DNA from: an uncultured Peptococcaceae bacterium
GTDB lineage: Bacteria; Bacillota; Peptococcia; Peptococcales; Peptococcaceae
Direction: 5' to 3'
DNA length: 7,632 nucleotides
NCBI GenBank assembly: GCA_902496505.1
Contig: CABVBB010000088.1
Coordinates: 1 to 7,632 of the forward strand
The notes under the pieces are model-generated. The model was not told the DNA's origin. It did not search any database and was given only the letters and a program-made list of their open reading frames with translations. Positions 1 to 6,438 of the stretch are shown piece by piece (the first letter of the stretch is position 1; each line of letters starts with the position of its first letter). A program made the translations under genes and the position numbers.

Positions 1-2
1 TG

Positions 3-542
3 GACGCTGCGGCGGGACCGTACAATAGTTTTGGCAATGGCTCGGCCATGCGGGTCTCGTCGGTGGCCTGGATGTATGAGGACTTGGCTGTGGTGGAGGC
101 GCAGGCAGCGCTTACGGCGCGGGTGACGCACGATCATCTGGAGGGCATCAAGGGCGCGCAGGCCACAGCAGCCGCGATCTTTCTGGCTCGTACCGGCGCG
201 GATAAGGCGGCCATCAAGGACTATGTCAGCCAAACGTATGGCTATGACTTGGAACGCACCACGGACGACATCCGGCCAACGTACCACCATGTGGAAAGCT
301 GCCAGGAAACGGTGCCAGAAGCCATCATCGCCTTTTTGGAAAGCACGGATCTTGAACATGCTCTGCGTCTGGCGGTTTCCCTTGGCGGCGACAGCGATAC
401 CCTGACGGCCATCACCGGCAGTATCGCCGAAGCGTACTACGGCGTGCCTGATGCCTTGCGCCTGGAAGCCCTCAGCCGCTTGGACGAGCCGCTCCTGGCC
501 GTGTACAAACGCTGGGTGGATTTTTTGAAGGAACGTGGATGA
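3..542 (+). CDS. ADP-ribosylglycohydrolase family protein (5' truncated by window)
   Basis: C-terminal 179 residues of an ADP-ribosylglycohydrolase (DraG/ARH-type fold). Family members remove ADP-ribose from modified proteins or other ADP-ribosyl substrates, using two metal ions in the cytoplasm. The reading frame is open from the first bases of the window, and the residues before the first ATG (position 48) already form the family motif GPYNSFGNGSAMRV, so that ATG is internal and the true start lies upstream. Other family marks are THDHLEGIKGAQATAAAIFLA, the SCQETVPEAIIAFLES segment and the metal-binding GGDSDT (about 384-401), followed by ITGSIAEAYYG. Full-length relatives are typically about 250-300 residues, so roughly the first third is missing. 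It stops at 542, just before a terminator, so it is not co-transcribed with the sensor module. Family assignment is firm; the substrate is unknown. Confidence 0.93.
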   Translation, partial: DAAAGPYNSFGNGSAMRVSSVAWMYEDLAVVEAQAALTARVTHDHLEGIKGAQATAAAIFLARTGADKAAIKDYVSQTYGYDLERTTDDIRPTYHHVESCQETVPEAIIAFLESTDLEHALRLAVSLGGDSDTLTAITGSIAEAYYGVPDALRLEALSRLDEPLLAVYKRWVDFLKERG

Positions 543-557
543 ATATTTTGAAGCGAG

Positions 558-585
558 CGTCAGCCCCAGCGGCTGGCGTTTTTTT
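558..585 (+). terminator. Rho-independent terminator after the ADP-ribosylglycohydrolase gene
   Basis: The arms CGTCAGCC (558-565) and GGCTGGCG (571-578) pair over 8 bases with one G-T wobble, around a 5-base loop, and are followed directly by seven T residues (579-585). It lies 15 bases after the stop codon. The left arm is identical to part of the terminator that closes the downstream module (5714-5721). Confidence 0.88.
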
Positions 586-595
586 GTGGGCGCAA

Positions 596-611
596 TGTGA
601 CCAATTGGTCA
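596..611 (+). promoter_or_regulatory. Putative operator, copy 1, upstream of the response regulator gene
   Basis: TGTGACCAATTGGTCA contains the perfect 14-base palindrome TGACCAATTGGTCA (598-611). It is centred about 41 bases before the expected transcription start, a position typical of activators that contact RNA polymerase. A closely matching site (14 of 16 bases, same orientation) occurs at 2349-2364 before the ATPase gene. The repeat and symmetry are seen directly; binding by the adjacent response regulator is inference. OmpR-family regulators more often bind direct repeats, so another regulator is possible. Confidence 0.55.
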
Positions 612-633
612 TTTTTTCGGCGGGGGAATGGGT

Positions 634-639
634 TATAAT
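634..639 (+). promoter_or_regulatory. -10 element of the regulator/kinase promoter
   Basis: A perfect TATAAT lies 38 bases before the regulator start codon. At a 17-base spacing the -35 position (611-616, ATTTTT) is poor, and there is no TG extension. The promoter therefore probably needs an activator, and the palindrome at 598-611 abuts the -35 region. Confidence 0.65.
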
Positions 640-677
640 AGGGGCAGAATGATTTTGCGACGAAGGAGGCGGGCGGG

Positions 678-1355
678 ATGAGGATCTTGCTGGTGGAGGA
701 TGACAAGAGCATCGTCATGGGGCTTAAGTATTCGCTGGAGAGCGAGGGCTATCAGGTGACGTGTGCGGAGAGTCAGGCGGCGGCGCTGGAGGCTTTGGCG
801 CAGGGGACGTATGAGCTGCTGCTTTTGGATGTGATGCTCCCTGATGGCAATGGGTATGAGGTGTGCCGGCAGGCCAAGGCGCAGGGCGATGTGCCGGTGA
901 TCTTTTTGACGGCGTGTGATGAGGAGGTGAGCGTGGTCATGGGCCTGGACATGGGCGCGGATGATTACATCACCAAGCCGTTTCGCGTGCGGGAACTTTT
1001 GAGCCGCATCCGCTCGGTGCTCAGGCGCAGTGAACGGGCGGCCGCGCCGGTGGTGTGGCAGTTTGGCAGGCTCACGATCTATCCGCAGCGGGCGTACGTG
1101 ACGGTGAATGGGCAGGAAGTGGCGCTGACGGCGCTGGAGTATCGCCTGCTTTTGACCTTTGCGGTCAATGCGGGGCAGGTGCTCTCGCGGGCTCAGCTTT
1201 TGGAGGGCATCTGGGATGTGGCGGGCAATTTTGTCAATGACAATACGCTCACCGTCTACATCAAGCGGCTGCGGGAAAAATTGGCTGCTGCTGGGGATGA
1301 GGGCCGCATCACGACGGTGCGGGGCTTGGGGTATCGTTTGGAGGTGAGGGAGTGA
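678..1355 (+). CDS. OmpR/PhoB-family response regulator
   Basis: A 225-residue cytoplasmic transcription factor controlled by phosphorylation. The receiver domain (about 1-115) has the acidic pocket E7-D8-D9, phosphoacceptor D51 in LLLLDVMLP, the switch threonine T78 and the invariant K100 in the YITKPF motif. A short linker leads to a C-terminal winged-helix domain (about 126-223) with the usual TALEYRLL segment, the recognition-helix region NDNTLTVYIKRLREKL, and the wing ending TVRGLGYRLE. Length is standard for the family. The start is set by AAGGAGG (663-669), 8 bases before ATG. The last four bases overlap the GTG start of the histidine kinase, so the two are translationally coupled and are the obvious cognate pair. 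Likely targets are the promoters next to the repeated sites at 596-611 and 2349-2364, inferred from context. Confidence 0.96.
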   Translation: MRILLVEDDKSIVMGLKYSLESEGYQVTCAESQAAALEALAQGTYELLLLDVMLPDGNGYEVCRQAKAQGDVPVIFLTACDEEVSVVMGLDMGADDYITKPFRVRELLSRIRSVLRRSERAAAPVVWQFGRLTIYPQRAYVTVNGQEVALTALEYRLLLTFAVNAGQVLSRAQLLEGIWDVAGNFVNDNTLTVYIKRLREKLAAAGDEGRITTVRGLGYRLEVRE

Positions 1356-2353
1356 CGCGCAATCGGGAGATCGGCCTGCTGCTTGCAGCATGGCTCATTT
1401 TGTCAAGCGTGGGCGTGCTGCTGGGATGTCTGGAATCGACCAAGGCGGGGCTGATCGTTCTGGGCTTGGCGTTGGCTTTGGGCGCGGTGTACGCCTTTTT
1501 TACAGCGTGGCGCTATCGGGAGCTCAGGTGGCTGTCACGGTATCTGAATCAGGTCTATTCCGGCGGCAAGCCGCTGGATATCCGGGACAATCGAGAGGGC
1601 GAGCTGAGCATTTTGAAAAATGATCTGTACAAGATCACCTGTGTGCTGGAACGGCAGGCAGAGCAGCTTTATGCGGACAAGGATTATCTGGCGCAGGCGC
1701 TGGCCAATATCTCGCATCAGCTGAAAACGCCGCTGACAGCGCTTTTTGTCATGAATGATCTGTTGCGGGACGAGGGGCTGCCGCCAGCTAAGCGGCGGGA
1801 ATTTTTGGACAGTTCGGGGGAGCAGCTGGAGCGTATCCAGTGGCTGGTATCGTCGCTTTTGACGCTTTCGCGCATCGACGCGGCGGTGATCACGTTCAAA
1901 AAGGAGCCGATCGATCTGAACGCGCTGCTGGCCAAGGCGGCGGAGCCTTTGGCTGTGCCCATGGAACTGGCAGAGGTGACGCTGGTCATCGATTGCCCGG
2001 CGGCGCTTATCTGGCAGGGTGATGCCAACTGGACGGCGGAGGCGCTGACCAATGTGCTCAAAAATGCGCTGGAGCATTCGCCAGCGGGCGGTATGATCAC
2101 TGTGCAGGCGGCGGAAAATCCGCTGCATACGGAGATCACCATCACTGACAGCGGCCCAGGCATCGATGAAGCGGAGCTGCCGTTTTTGTTCCAGCGGTTC
2201 TACAAGGGCCGCCAGGCCCAAGCCGGCAGCGTGGGCATCGGTCTGGCGCTGGCCAAGACGATCCTGCAGAGCCAAAACGGCGATATCATCGCCCGCAATG
2301 CGCCGGAGGGCGGCGCGCAGTTCGTCATCAAGCTGTACAAACAGGTCGTGTGA
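1352..2353 (+). CDS. Short-loop (intramembrane-sensing type) sensor histidine kinase
   Basis: A 333-residue membrane kinase that should phosphorylate the adjacent regulator. Two hydrophobic helices (about 7-25 and 33-53) are joined by only about seven residues, so there is no extracellular sensor domain. Kinases of this shape (BceS/VncS-like) typically receive their signal from a partner ABC transporter in the membrane. A linker without a clear HAMP domain follows, then the HisKA dimerisation helix with phospho-acceptor H122 in NISHQLKTPLTAL. The ATPase domain shows the N box (LTNVLKNALEHS, N234/N238), the G1 box DSGPGI (266-271), an F-box segment LFQRFYKG and the G2 box GIGLAL (295-300). The start is GTG in a GTGA overlap with the regulator, supported by GGAGG at 1340-1344. 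The stop codon lies inside the second putative operator. Function class is firm; the stimulus is unknown. Confidence 0.95.
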   Translation: MTRNREIGLLLAAWLILSSVGVLLGCLESTKAGLIVLGLALALGAVYAFFTAWRYRELRWLSRYLNQVYSGGKPLDIRDNREGELSILKNDLYKITCVLERQAEQLYADKDYLAQALANISHQLKTPLTALFVMNDLLRDEGLPPAKRREFLDSSGEQLERIQWLVSSLLTLSRIDAAVITFKKEPIDLNALLAKAAEPLAVPMELAEVTLVIDCPAALIWQGDANWTAEALTNVLKNALEHSPAGGMITVQAAENPLHTEITITDSGPGIDEAELPFLFQRFYKGRQAQAGSVGIGLALAKTILQSQNGDIIARNAPEGGAQFVIKLYKQVV

Positions 2354-2364
2354 CCAAATCGTCA
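2349..2364 (+). promoter_or_regulatory. Putative operator, copy 2, upstream of the ABC transporter genes
   Basis: TGTGACCAAATCGTCA matches the site at 596-611 in 14 of 16 positions and in the same orientation. It overlaps the stop codon of the kinase gene (2351-2353) and is followed by two more GTCA cores at 2373 and 2384, spaced 12 and 11 bases from the one at 2361. The match is read directly; its role as a response-regulator binding site controlling the transporter is inference. Confidence 0.5.
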
Positions 2365-2371
2365 CCTTGCC

Positions 2372-2404
2372 GGTCACAGGATCGTCATGCGCAGGCGGTA
2401 TGCT
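2372..2404 (+). promoter_or_regulatory. Possible regulator-dependent promoter for the ABC transporter
   Basis: GGTCA (2372-2376) is followed after exactly 22 bases by TATGCT (2399-2404), a plausible -10 element. The same geometry, GGTCA-N22-TATAAT, is present before the response regulator gene (607-639). No acceptable -35 exists at 17 bases (2376-2381, ACAGGA), which would fit a requirement for activation. The -10 is embedded in a small inverted repeat, TATGCTAAGCATA (2399-2411). Read-through from the regulator/kinase transcript is also likely, because no terminator lies in this gap. Confidence 0.4.
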
Positions 2405-2433
2405 AAGCATATCAAATCTCACTTGCACATGAC

Positions 2434-2439
2434 AGGAGG
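2434..2439 (+). promoter_or_regulatory. Ribosome binding site fixing the ATPase start
   Basis: AGGAGG lies 7 bases before the ATG at 2447. The same frame is open back to an ATG at 2387, but that one has no comparable site and would add 20 poorly conserved-looking basic residues, so 2447 is preferred. Confidence 0.8.
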
Positions 2440-2446
2440 CAGGAAC

Positions 2447-3130
2447 ATGGAATTATTACGGGTGGAACATTTAGGCAAGCGCTATGGCTCAGGCGAGACG
2501 GCGACGATGGCGCTGGACGATGTGTCCTTCAGCATCAATAAGGGGGAATTCGTGGCCATCGTGGGGCCGTCAGGCTCCGGCAAGAGCACACTGCTGCATA
2601 TTTTGGGCGGCGTGGACGGACCGACCGAGGGGCGGGTCTTCATCGACGGCACAGATATTTACCAGATGAATGAGACAGCGCTGGCAGTCTTTCGCCGGCG
2701 GCAGATCGGGCTCATCTATCAGTTTTACAACCTCATCCCAGTGCTCAATGTCAAAGAGAATCTGACGCTGCCGCTGTTATTGGACGGACGGGAGGTGGAC
2801 GAGGGTCAGCTGGCGGAAATGGTAGAGGTGCTGGGTTTGACCAACCGCCTGAACCATCTGCCCAATCAACTTTCCGGCGGCCAGCAGCAGCGGGTGAGCA
2901 TCGGCCGCGCTTTGATCGCCTCGCCGGCCTTGGTCTTGGCGGACGAGCCTACCGGCAATCTGGACAGCCGCAATAGTCAGGAGATCCTCAGGCTGCTCAA
3001 GACCTTCCACAAGGAGCGGCACCAGACGCTGGTCGTCATCACGCATGATGAGAGCATCGCTTTGCAGGCGGAGCGTATCATCGCCATCGAGGACGGCCGT
3101 ATCGCCAGAGATGAGGTGATCCGGTCATGA
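2447..3130 (+). CDS. ABC transporter ATP-binding protein (MacB/LolD/BceA class)
   Basis: A 227-residue cytoplasmic ATPase subunit that drives the adjacent FtsX-type permease. It has the complete nucleotide-binding set: Walker [10 protein letters not shown] (40-48), Q-loop Q92 in [17 protein letters not shown], signature LSGGQ (142-146), Walker B LVLADEP with catalytic E167, the D-loop GNLDS and the switch histidine H200 in VITHDE. The YQFYNLIP Q-loop and short length are typical of ATPases paired with MacB, LolCDE or BceAB-type permeases rather than classical importers. The start at 2447 is chosen by its strong ribosome binding site. It lies 93 bases after the kinase gene, a gap holding repeated operator-like sites, and its TGA overlaps the permease ATG (ATGA). 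The protein is apparently intact. The transported or sensed substrate is not evident. Confidence 0.96.
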   Translation: MELLRVEHLGKRYGSGETATMALDDVSFSINKGEFVAIVGPSGSGKSTLLHILGGVDGPTEGRVFIDGTDIYQMNETALAVFRRRQIGLIYQFYNLIPVLNVKENLTLPLLLDGREVDEGQLAEMVEVLGLTNRLNHLPNQLSGGQQQRVSIGRALIASPALVLADEPTGNLDSRNSQEILRLLKTFHKERHQTLVVITHDESIALQAERIIAIEDGRIARDEVIRS

Positions 3131-5703
3131 ATGTCGTCCATCAGCTGACCTTGCGTCATCTAAAAGCCAACAAACGGCGCACCTTGGTGACCATCTGCGG
3201 CACCATCATTTCGGTAGCGATGATCACGGCTGTGCTCATCATCACAGCGTCTTTTATGCAGACCTTTCAGCAGACAGTGGCCAAGGAGACGGGCAACTGG
3301 CAGGTAGAATTTGCAGAGGTGACCGCTGATCAGGTGCCTAAGGTTGCCCAGGATGACAATACCGCCTCCTATACAGTGGCGCATTTTGAAGGCTGGGTGC
3401 AGCTGGCGGGCAGCGCGGACCCCAGGCGGCAGAGTATGGTGCTCACAGGCTATACGCCGGAGAGTTTCGCTCAGCTGCCGATGACTATGGTGGAGGGCGT
3501 TTATCCCCGCAATGCACAAGAACTGTTAGTTTCGCAGAATTTTATCGATACGGCCCGCTTGGACTGGCAGGTAGGCGAGACCATCAGTCTCTCTAAAGGC
3601 GGCTATTTCCTGCAGGACGATGGCTTTGAGACTTGGCTGACCAAAGCAGACGGTCGGGTGGACAAAGCCCAGTGGCAGCCGGAAGAAACGGTGAATTACA
3701 CCATTGTCGGCATTGCCAAAATGAGCAGTGAGCTGGAGGGTACTTGGCAGGACGGCTACCTGGGGCTGTGCGGACTGGATATGGAGGCCCTTGCTGCCGA
3801 TGCTCCGGTGACCATCCAGCAGACGCTTAAAAAGATCGACAGCGGCCTGTACACCCGAGGGGAGACGCTGGGTGCGGACATGGGCGCTCAGTTTGTCCAC
3901 TTCAACAATCAGCTGCTGGTCTACTACGGCGTGACCAAGGATAACAACTTCCGCAATACCATGATCAGTGTCGTGGCGATCTTGGCATTGATCATCCTCA
4001 TCGGTTCGGTGAGCCTCATCTACAATGCCTTTGCCATCTCTTTGGCTGAGCGCAGCCGGATGCTGGGCATGCTGGCGTCTGTGGGCGCGACCAAGCGGCA
4101 GAAGGTGGGCAGCGTGCTCTTTGAAGCGCTCATCATCGGCGTGATCGCCATTCCTTTGGGCCTCATCTGCGGCTATATCGGCATCGGTATCACCTTTAAA
4201 TGTCTGGAGCCTGCTTTGCAGAACATCTTAGGCATGGACGGGCATATCCAGGCGGTGCTGCCGCTGTGGGCTATAGCAGGGGCGGTGCTTTTCTCTGCGG
4301 TGGTGCTCCTTATTTCGGCCTTTGTGCCGGCCAGACGGGCGGCGCGTATCTCGCCCATCGAAGCCATCCGCAATACGCAGGAATATAAGATCAGTCCCCG
4401 CCAGGTCAAAACGTCGCCGTTAACGCGCAAGCTCTTTGGTTTTGAAGCGGAACTGGGGCTCAAAAATATCAAGCGCAGCCGCAGCCGCTATCTGGCCAGT
4501 CTGCTTTCGCTCATCATCAGCGTGGTGCTTTTTTTGACGGCGGCCACTTTTACCGATTATATTGGTCATTCCTTTGATATGACGCAGATGGATCTCCAGT
4601 ATGACGTGGTCTTTTATGCCCAGCCAGAGGACAACGAGGATCGGGCGGCGATCATGCAAGCTGTCAAGGAGCAGCGCTATGCTGATCATGCAAGCTTTGG
4701 CCAGAGATGCCTGACAGAAGCGTTGATACCCGATGAACTGGCAGTAACGCTGCCGGAGGAGGGGACGCTGATGTATGATTTTGCCGATAGGCCAGGCGAG
4801 CGCATGATCAATGTCAGCATCAATTTCTTGGATGAAGAGAGCCTTAGGGTGTTCGGCGAGCAGGCGGGCATCGATATCACACCGCTCCTTGGCGATGAGC
4901 TGCGCGCTATCGCCATCCAGCCCATCACGCTCAAAGAGGCGCATACTTTTAGCGAGGTGCGTCAGATCACCAAGGACACAGCTGTGCTTCAACTGCCCAG
5001 AGAGGGGGCGCAGCTGGAGCTCATCGCTTCCACGGCTGAGCGGCCGGTCTTTATGAGCGGCTATGAGGAAAGCGCCAACATCCTCTATGTCGTCTCCTCC
5101 ATGCAGGCAGGCGATGCCTGGCAGGCTGCTCATGCCCAGCCAGGCGAGGAAATGCCGCTCCTGCTTTCTTGGCTCCAAAGCCGTCAGTCCACGCTGCTTT
5201 ATAATGATCTGATCAATCTCTATAACCAATTCCCCGACCACCACATGCAAGTGACCGACCTCAAGGCCAATCTGGAGATGCAGCGGCAGCTGCAGCTGAT
5301 GATGTCCGTGTTCATCTACGGGTTCATCGCGCTCATCGTCCTGGTCTGCGCGGCCAATATCTTCAACACCATTTCTACCGGCGTCCTCCTGCGCACCCGT
5401 GAATTCGCCATGCTGCGCTCCGTAGGCATCACGCCCGGCAAATTCAACAAGATGGTCTGCTACGAAAGTCTATTCTACGGCATTAAGGCGCTGGCCTACG
5501 GTCTGCCCGTGAGCCTAGCCATTGCTTTGCTCATGCACAAGACGCTCAGCGGCAACTTTGGCTTCGCCTTTTATATCCCGATCTGGGCGTATGTCACTGC
5601 CGTGCTCGGCGTCCTGATCTTGGTCGGCACCACCATGGCGTACGCTGTCCGCCAGATCAAGCGCGCCAATCTCATCGATGGTCTGAAAAACGAAAATCTG
5701 TAA
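3127..5703 (+). CDS. FtsX-like ABC transporter permease, tandem FtsX domains
   Basis: An 858-residue integral membrane partner of the preceding ATPase. By eye it has eight membrane helices: TM1 about 20-43, TM2-4 about 277-305, 330-357 and 376-403, TM5 about 453-475, and TM6-8 about 721-750, 778-803 and 815-840. Two large extracytoplasmic domains lie at about 44-275 and 478-720. Each half is an FtsX repeat, with matching cytoplasmic motifs (ERSRMLGMLASVGATKRQ near 308-325 and TREFAMLRSVGITPGKF near 757-773) and PARRAARISPIEAIR after TM4. Such proteins act by mechanotransmission, pushing on periplasmic or extracellular ligands rather than opening a pore. The layout differs from BceB, which has ten helices and one large domain after helix 7, so this is better described as a MacB/LolE-like tandem permease coupled to a Bce-like kinase. 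It overlaps the ATPase by four bases, with GAGGTGAT just upstream as ribosome binding site. Substrate unknown; peptide antibiotics or lipid-linked compounds are guesses. Confidence 0.94.
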   Translation: MNVVHQLTLRHLKANKRRTLVTICGTIISVAMITAVLIITASFMQTFQQTVAKETGNWQVEFAEVTADQVPKVAQDDNTASYTVAHFEGWVQLAGSADPRRQSMVLTGYTPESFAQLPMTMVEGVYPRNAQELLVSQNFIDTARLDWQVGETISLSKGGYFLQDDGFETWLTKADGRVDKAQWQPEETVNYTIVGIAKMSSELEGTWQDGYLGLCGLDMEALAADAPVTIQQTLKKIDSGLYTRGETLGADMGAQFVHFNNQLLVYYGVTKDNNFRNTMISVVAILALIILIGSVSLIYNAFAISLAERSRMLGMLASVGATKRQKVGSVLFEALIIGVIAIPLGLICGYIGIGITFKCLEPALQNILGMDGHIQAVLPLWAIAGAVLFSAVVLLISAFVPARRAARISPIEAIRNTQEYKISPRQVKTSPLTRKLFGFEAELGLKNIKRSRSRYLASLLSLIISVVLFLTAATFTDYIGHSFDMTQMDLQYDVVFYAQPEDNEDRAAIMQAVKEQRYADHASFGQRCLTEALIPDELAVTLPEEGTLMYDFADRPGERMINVSINFLDEESLRVFGEQAGIDITPLLGDELRAIAIQPITLKEAHTFSEVRQITKDTAVLQLPREGAQLELIASTAERPVFMSGYEESANILYVVSSMQAGDAWQAAHAQPGEEMPLLLSWLQSRQSTLLYNDLINLYNQFPDHHMQVTDLKANLEMQRQLQLMMSVFIYGFIALIVLVCAANIFNTISTGVLLRTREFAMLRSVGITPGKFNKMVCYESLFYGIKALAYGLPVSLAIALLMHKTLSGNFGFAFYIPIWAYVTAVLGVLILVGTTMAYAVRQIKRANLIDGLKNENL

Positions 5704-5707
5704 ATGC

Positions 5708-5753
5708 AAAAGCCGTCAGCCAATGGTTCGAACCATTGGCTGACGGCTTTTTT
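5708..5753 (+). terminator. Very long perfect-palindrome terminator closing the sensor/transporter module
   Basis: Positions 5708-5751 form a perfect 44-base palindrome (22 bases per arm) centred on TTCGAA (5727-5732). It starts four bases after the permease stop codon and ends in six T residues (5748-5753). The four A residues at its left edge make it potentially weakly active on the other strand. The stem contains CGTCAGCC/GGCTGACG, as in the terminator at 558-585. Confidence 0.9.
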
Positions 5754-5860
5754 GGGAAAAAAACGATGAGCAGGCTGCTGACACTGCGGCGGTATTTTAG
5801 AGCGATCCTTTAGAAAAAGATGCAGCGTCCCGCGTTTATGGCGGCAGTCTGATAAAATAG
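5754..5860. other. Gene-free spacer
   Basis: I see no coding sequence or RNA gene here, only a short repeated TTTAGA within 5794-5816 and a small inverted repeat AGCAG-G-CTGCT near 5769-5779. It separates the module terminator from the promoter of the next gene. Confidence 0.6.
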
Positions 5861-5889
5861 GTGACGCTTGCTGACGGCCATGCTATACT
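5861..5889 (+). promoter_or_regulatory. Promoter with extended -10 for the membrane-anchored protein gene
   Basis: TGCTATACT (5881-5889) is an extended -10 (TG-N-TATACT). Seventeen bases upstream, GTGACG (5861-5866) is a partial -35 match. It lies 27 bases before the chosen ATG, so the gene has its own transcript. TGACG occurs twice at a 10-base spacing (5862 and 5872). Confidence 0.65.
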
Positions 5890-5901
5890 TAAAAAATGAA
5901 C

Positions 5902-5908
5902 AAGGGGG
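5902..5908 (+). promoter_or_regulatory. Ribosome binding site fixing the start at 5916
   Basis: AAGGGGG lies 7 bases before the ATG at 5916. The frame is open back to a TTG at 5868, but that codon lies within the promoter, upstream of the -10 element, so it cannot be in the transcript made from this promoter. Confidence 0.75.
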
Positions 5909-5915
5909 CGGCGAG

Positions 5916-6437
5916 ATGAAATGGAGTCGGAAGCAAGTGGGTTGGAGCGCGTTTTTGGTGATCTTGGTGCTGGGTATGACCTTGCTGGGCAATTGGGCGA
6001 CATTTTTTGGCACGCCAGAACGATACTTGGAAGCGGATGCGCGCAAGAGTCAGTACATCGATGCGGATTGGCAGTCTGTGAGCGCGGTGAACGATCGGGC
6101 GGCGGGACTGCTCTTTTACGACGAGACGCAGACAGAATTTATCTATAGCGTATATACCAAACAGCCCGGTTTGCCGCTGGGGTATGTTTTTCGCAGGGGC
6201 GGCAGCGATGGTGTGATCGCGCGGGGCGTCAATAGTTTTAACGGTGTGCTGCTCTCTATGAATCAGCCCCAGGTGGCGCAGATCGTGCTCAATGAAGGCG
6301 AGGATAATGAAACGCTCATAGCGATCGATCCGAGTCAGCCCTTTGCCTACGCTGTGCCGCAGGGGACGGAAAGCTTCGTGCTGTATGACCAGCAGGGCGA
6401 ATCAGTGCCCATAACGACCACAGTGTTGATATTTTGA
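5916..6437 (+). CDS. Small membrane-anchored extracytoplasmic protein of unknown function
   Basis: I do not recognise this 173-residue protein. The basic N-terminus (MKWSRKQ) leads into one hydrophobic helix at about 8-31, with no signal-peptidase or lipobox cysteine evident. It is probably an N-in, C-out anchored protein with a globular domain of about 140 residues outside the membrane. That domain is acidic and beta-rich in appearance, with segments such as GLLFYDETQTEFIYSVYTK, GYVFRRGG and a C-terminus ending TTTVLIF. It has no cysteine and no catalytic motif I can name. It is transcribed from its own promoter after the module terminator, and its stop lies one base from the convergent LysR-family gene end. 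Proximity to the sensor/transporter module allows an accessory role at the envelope, but nothing in the sequence proves it. Coding status is supported by start signals, promoter and full-length frame. Confidence 0.82.
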   Translation: MKWSRKQVGWSAFLVILVLGMTLLGNWATFFGTPERYLEADARKSQYIDADWQSVSAVNDRAAGLLFYDETQTEFIYSVYTKQPGLPLGYVFRRGGSDGVIARGVNSFNGVLLSMNQPQVAQIVLNEGEDNETLIAIDPSQPFAYAVPQGTESFVLYDQQGESVPITTTVLIF

Positions 6438-6438
6438 C

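Noticed and set aside
598..617. TGACCAATTGGTCA followed by six T residues as a second terminator
   Set aside because: As a hairpin it would have only a 5-base stem with an AATT loop. It stands in the promoter region of the regulator gene, and its sequence recurs at 2349 without a T-tract, so an operator explains it better.
633..1391. Long minus-strand open frame of 252 codons opposite the response regulator
   Set aside because: It lies antisense to a gene with complete family motifs. Its His/Arg/Gln-rich translation is typical of the reverse frame of GC-rich coding DNA, and no family motif is seen.
1535..2428. Long minus-strand open frame of 297 codons opposite the histidine kinase
   Set aside because: Shadow of the kinase gene, with biased Arg/Gln/Leu composition and no recognisable domain.
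2387..2446. Upstream in-frame ATG giving a 20-residue extension of the ATPase
   Set aside because: It has no ribosome binding site comparable to AGGAGG before 2447. It would overlap the operator/promoter region, and the family N-terminus begins at [10 protein letters not shown].
4420..5250. Minus-strand open frame of 276 codons opposite the permease
   Set aside because: The plus-strand permease is continuous through here with the expected FtsX repeat structure, and the reverse translation has no domain signal.
3127..5703. Naming the permease BceB
   Set aside because: The predicted helix order and the presence of two large outer domains do not fit BceB, so only the FtsX-like family name is justified.
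5868..5915. TTG start extending the membrane-anchored protein by 16 residues
   Set aside because: The codon lies upstream of the likely -10 element and lacks a ribosome binding site; the ATG at 5916 has one.
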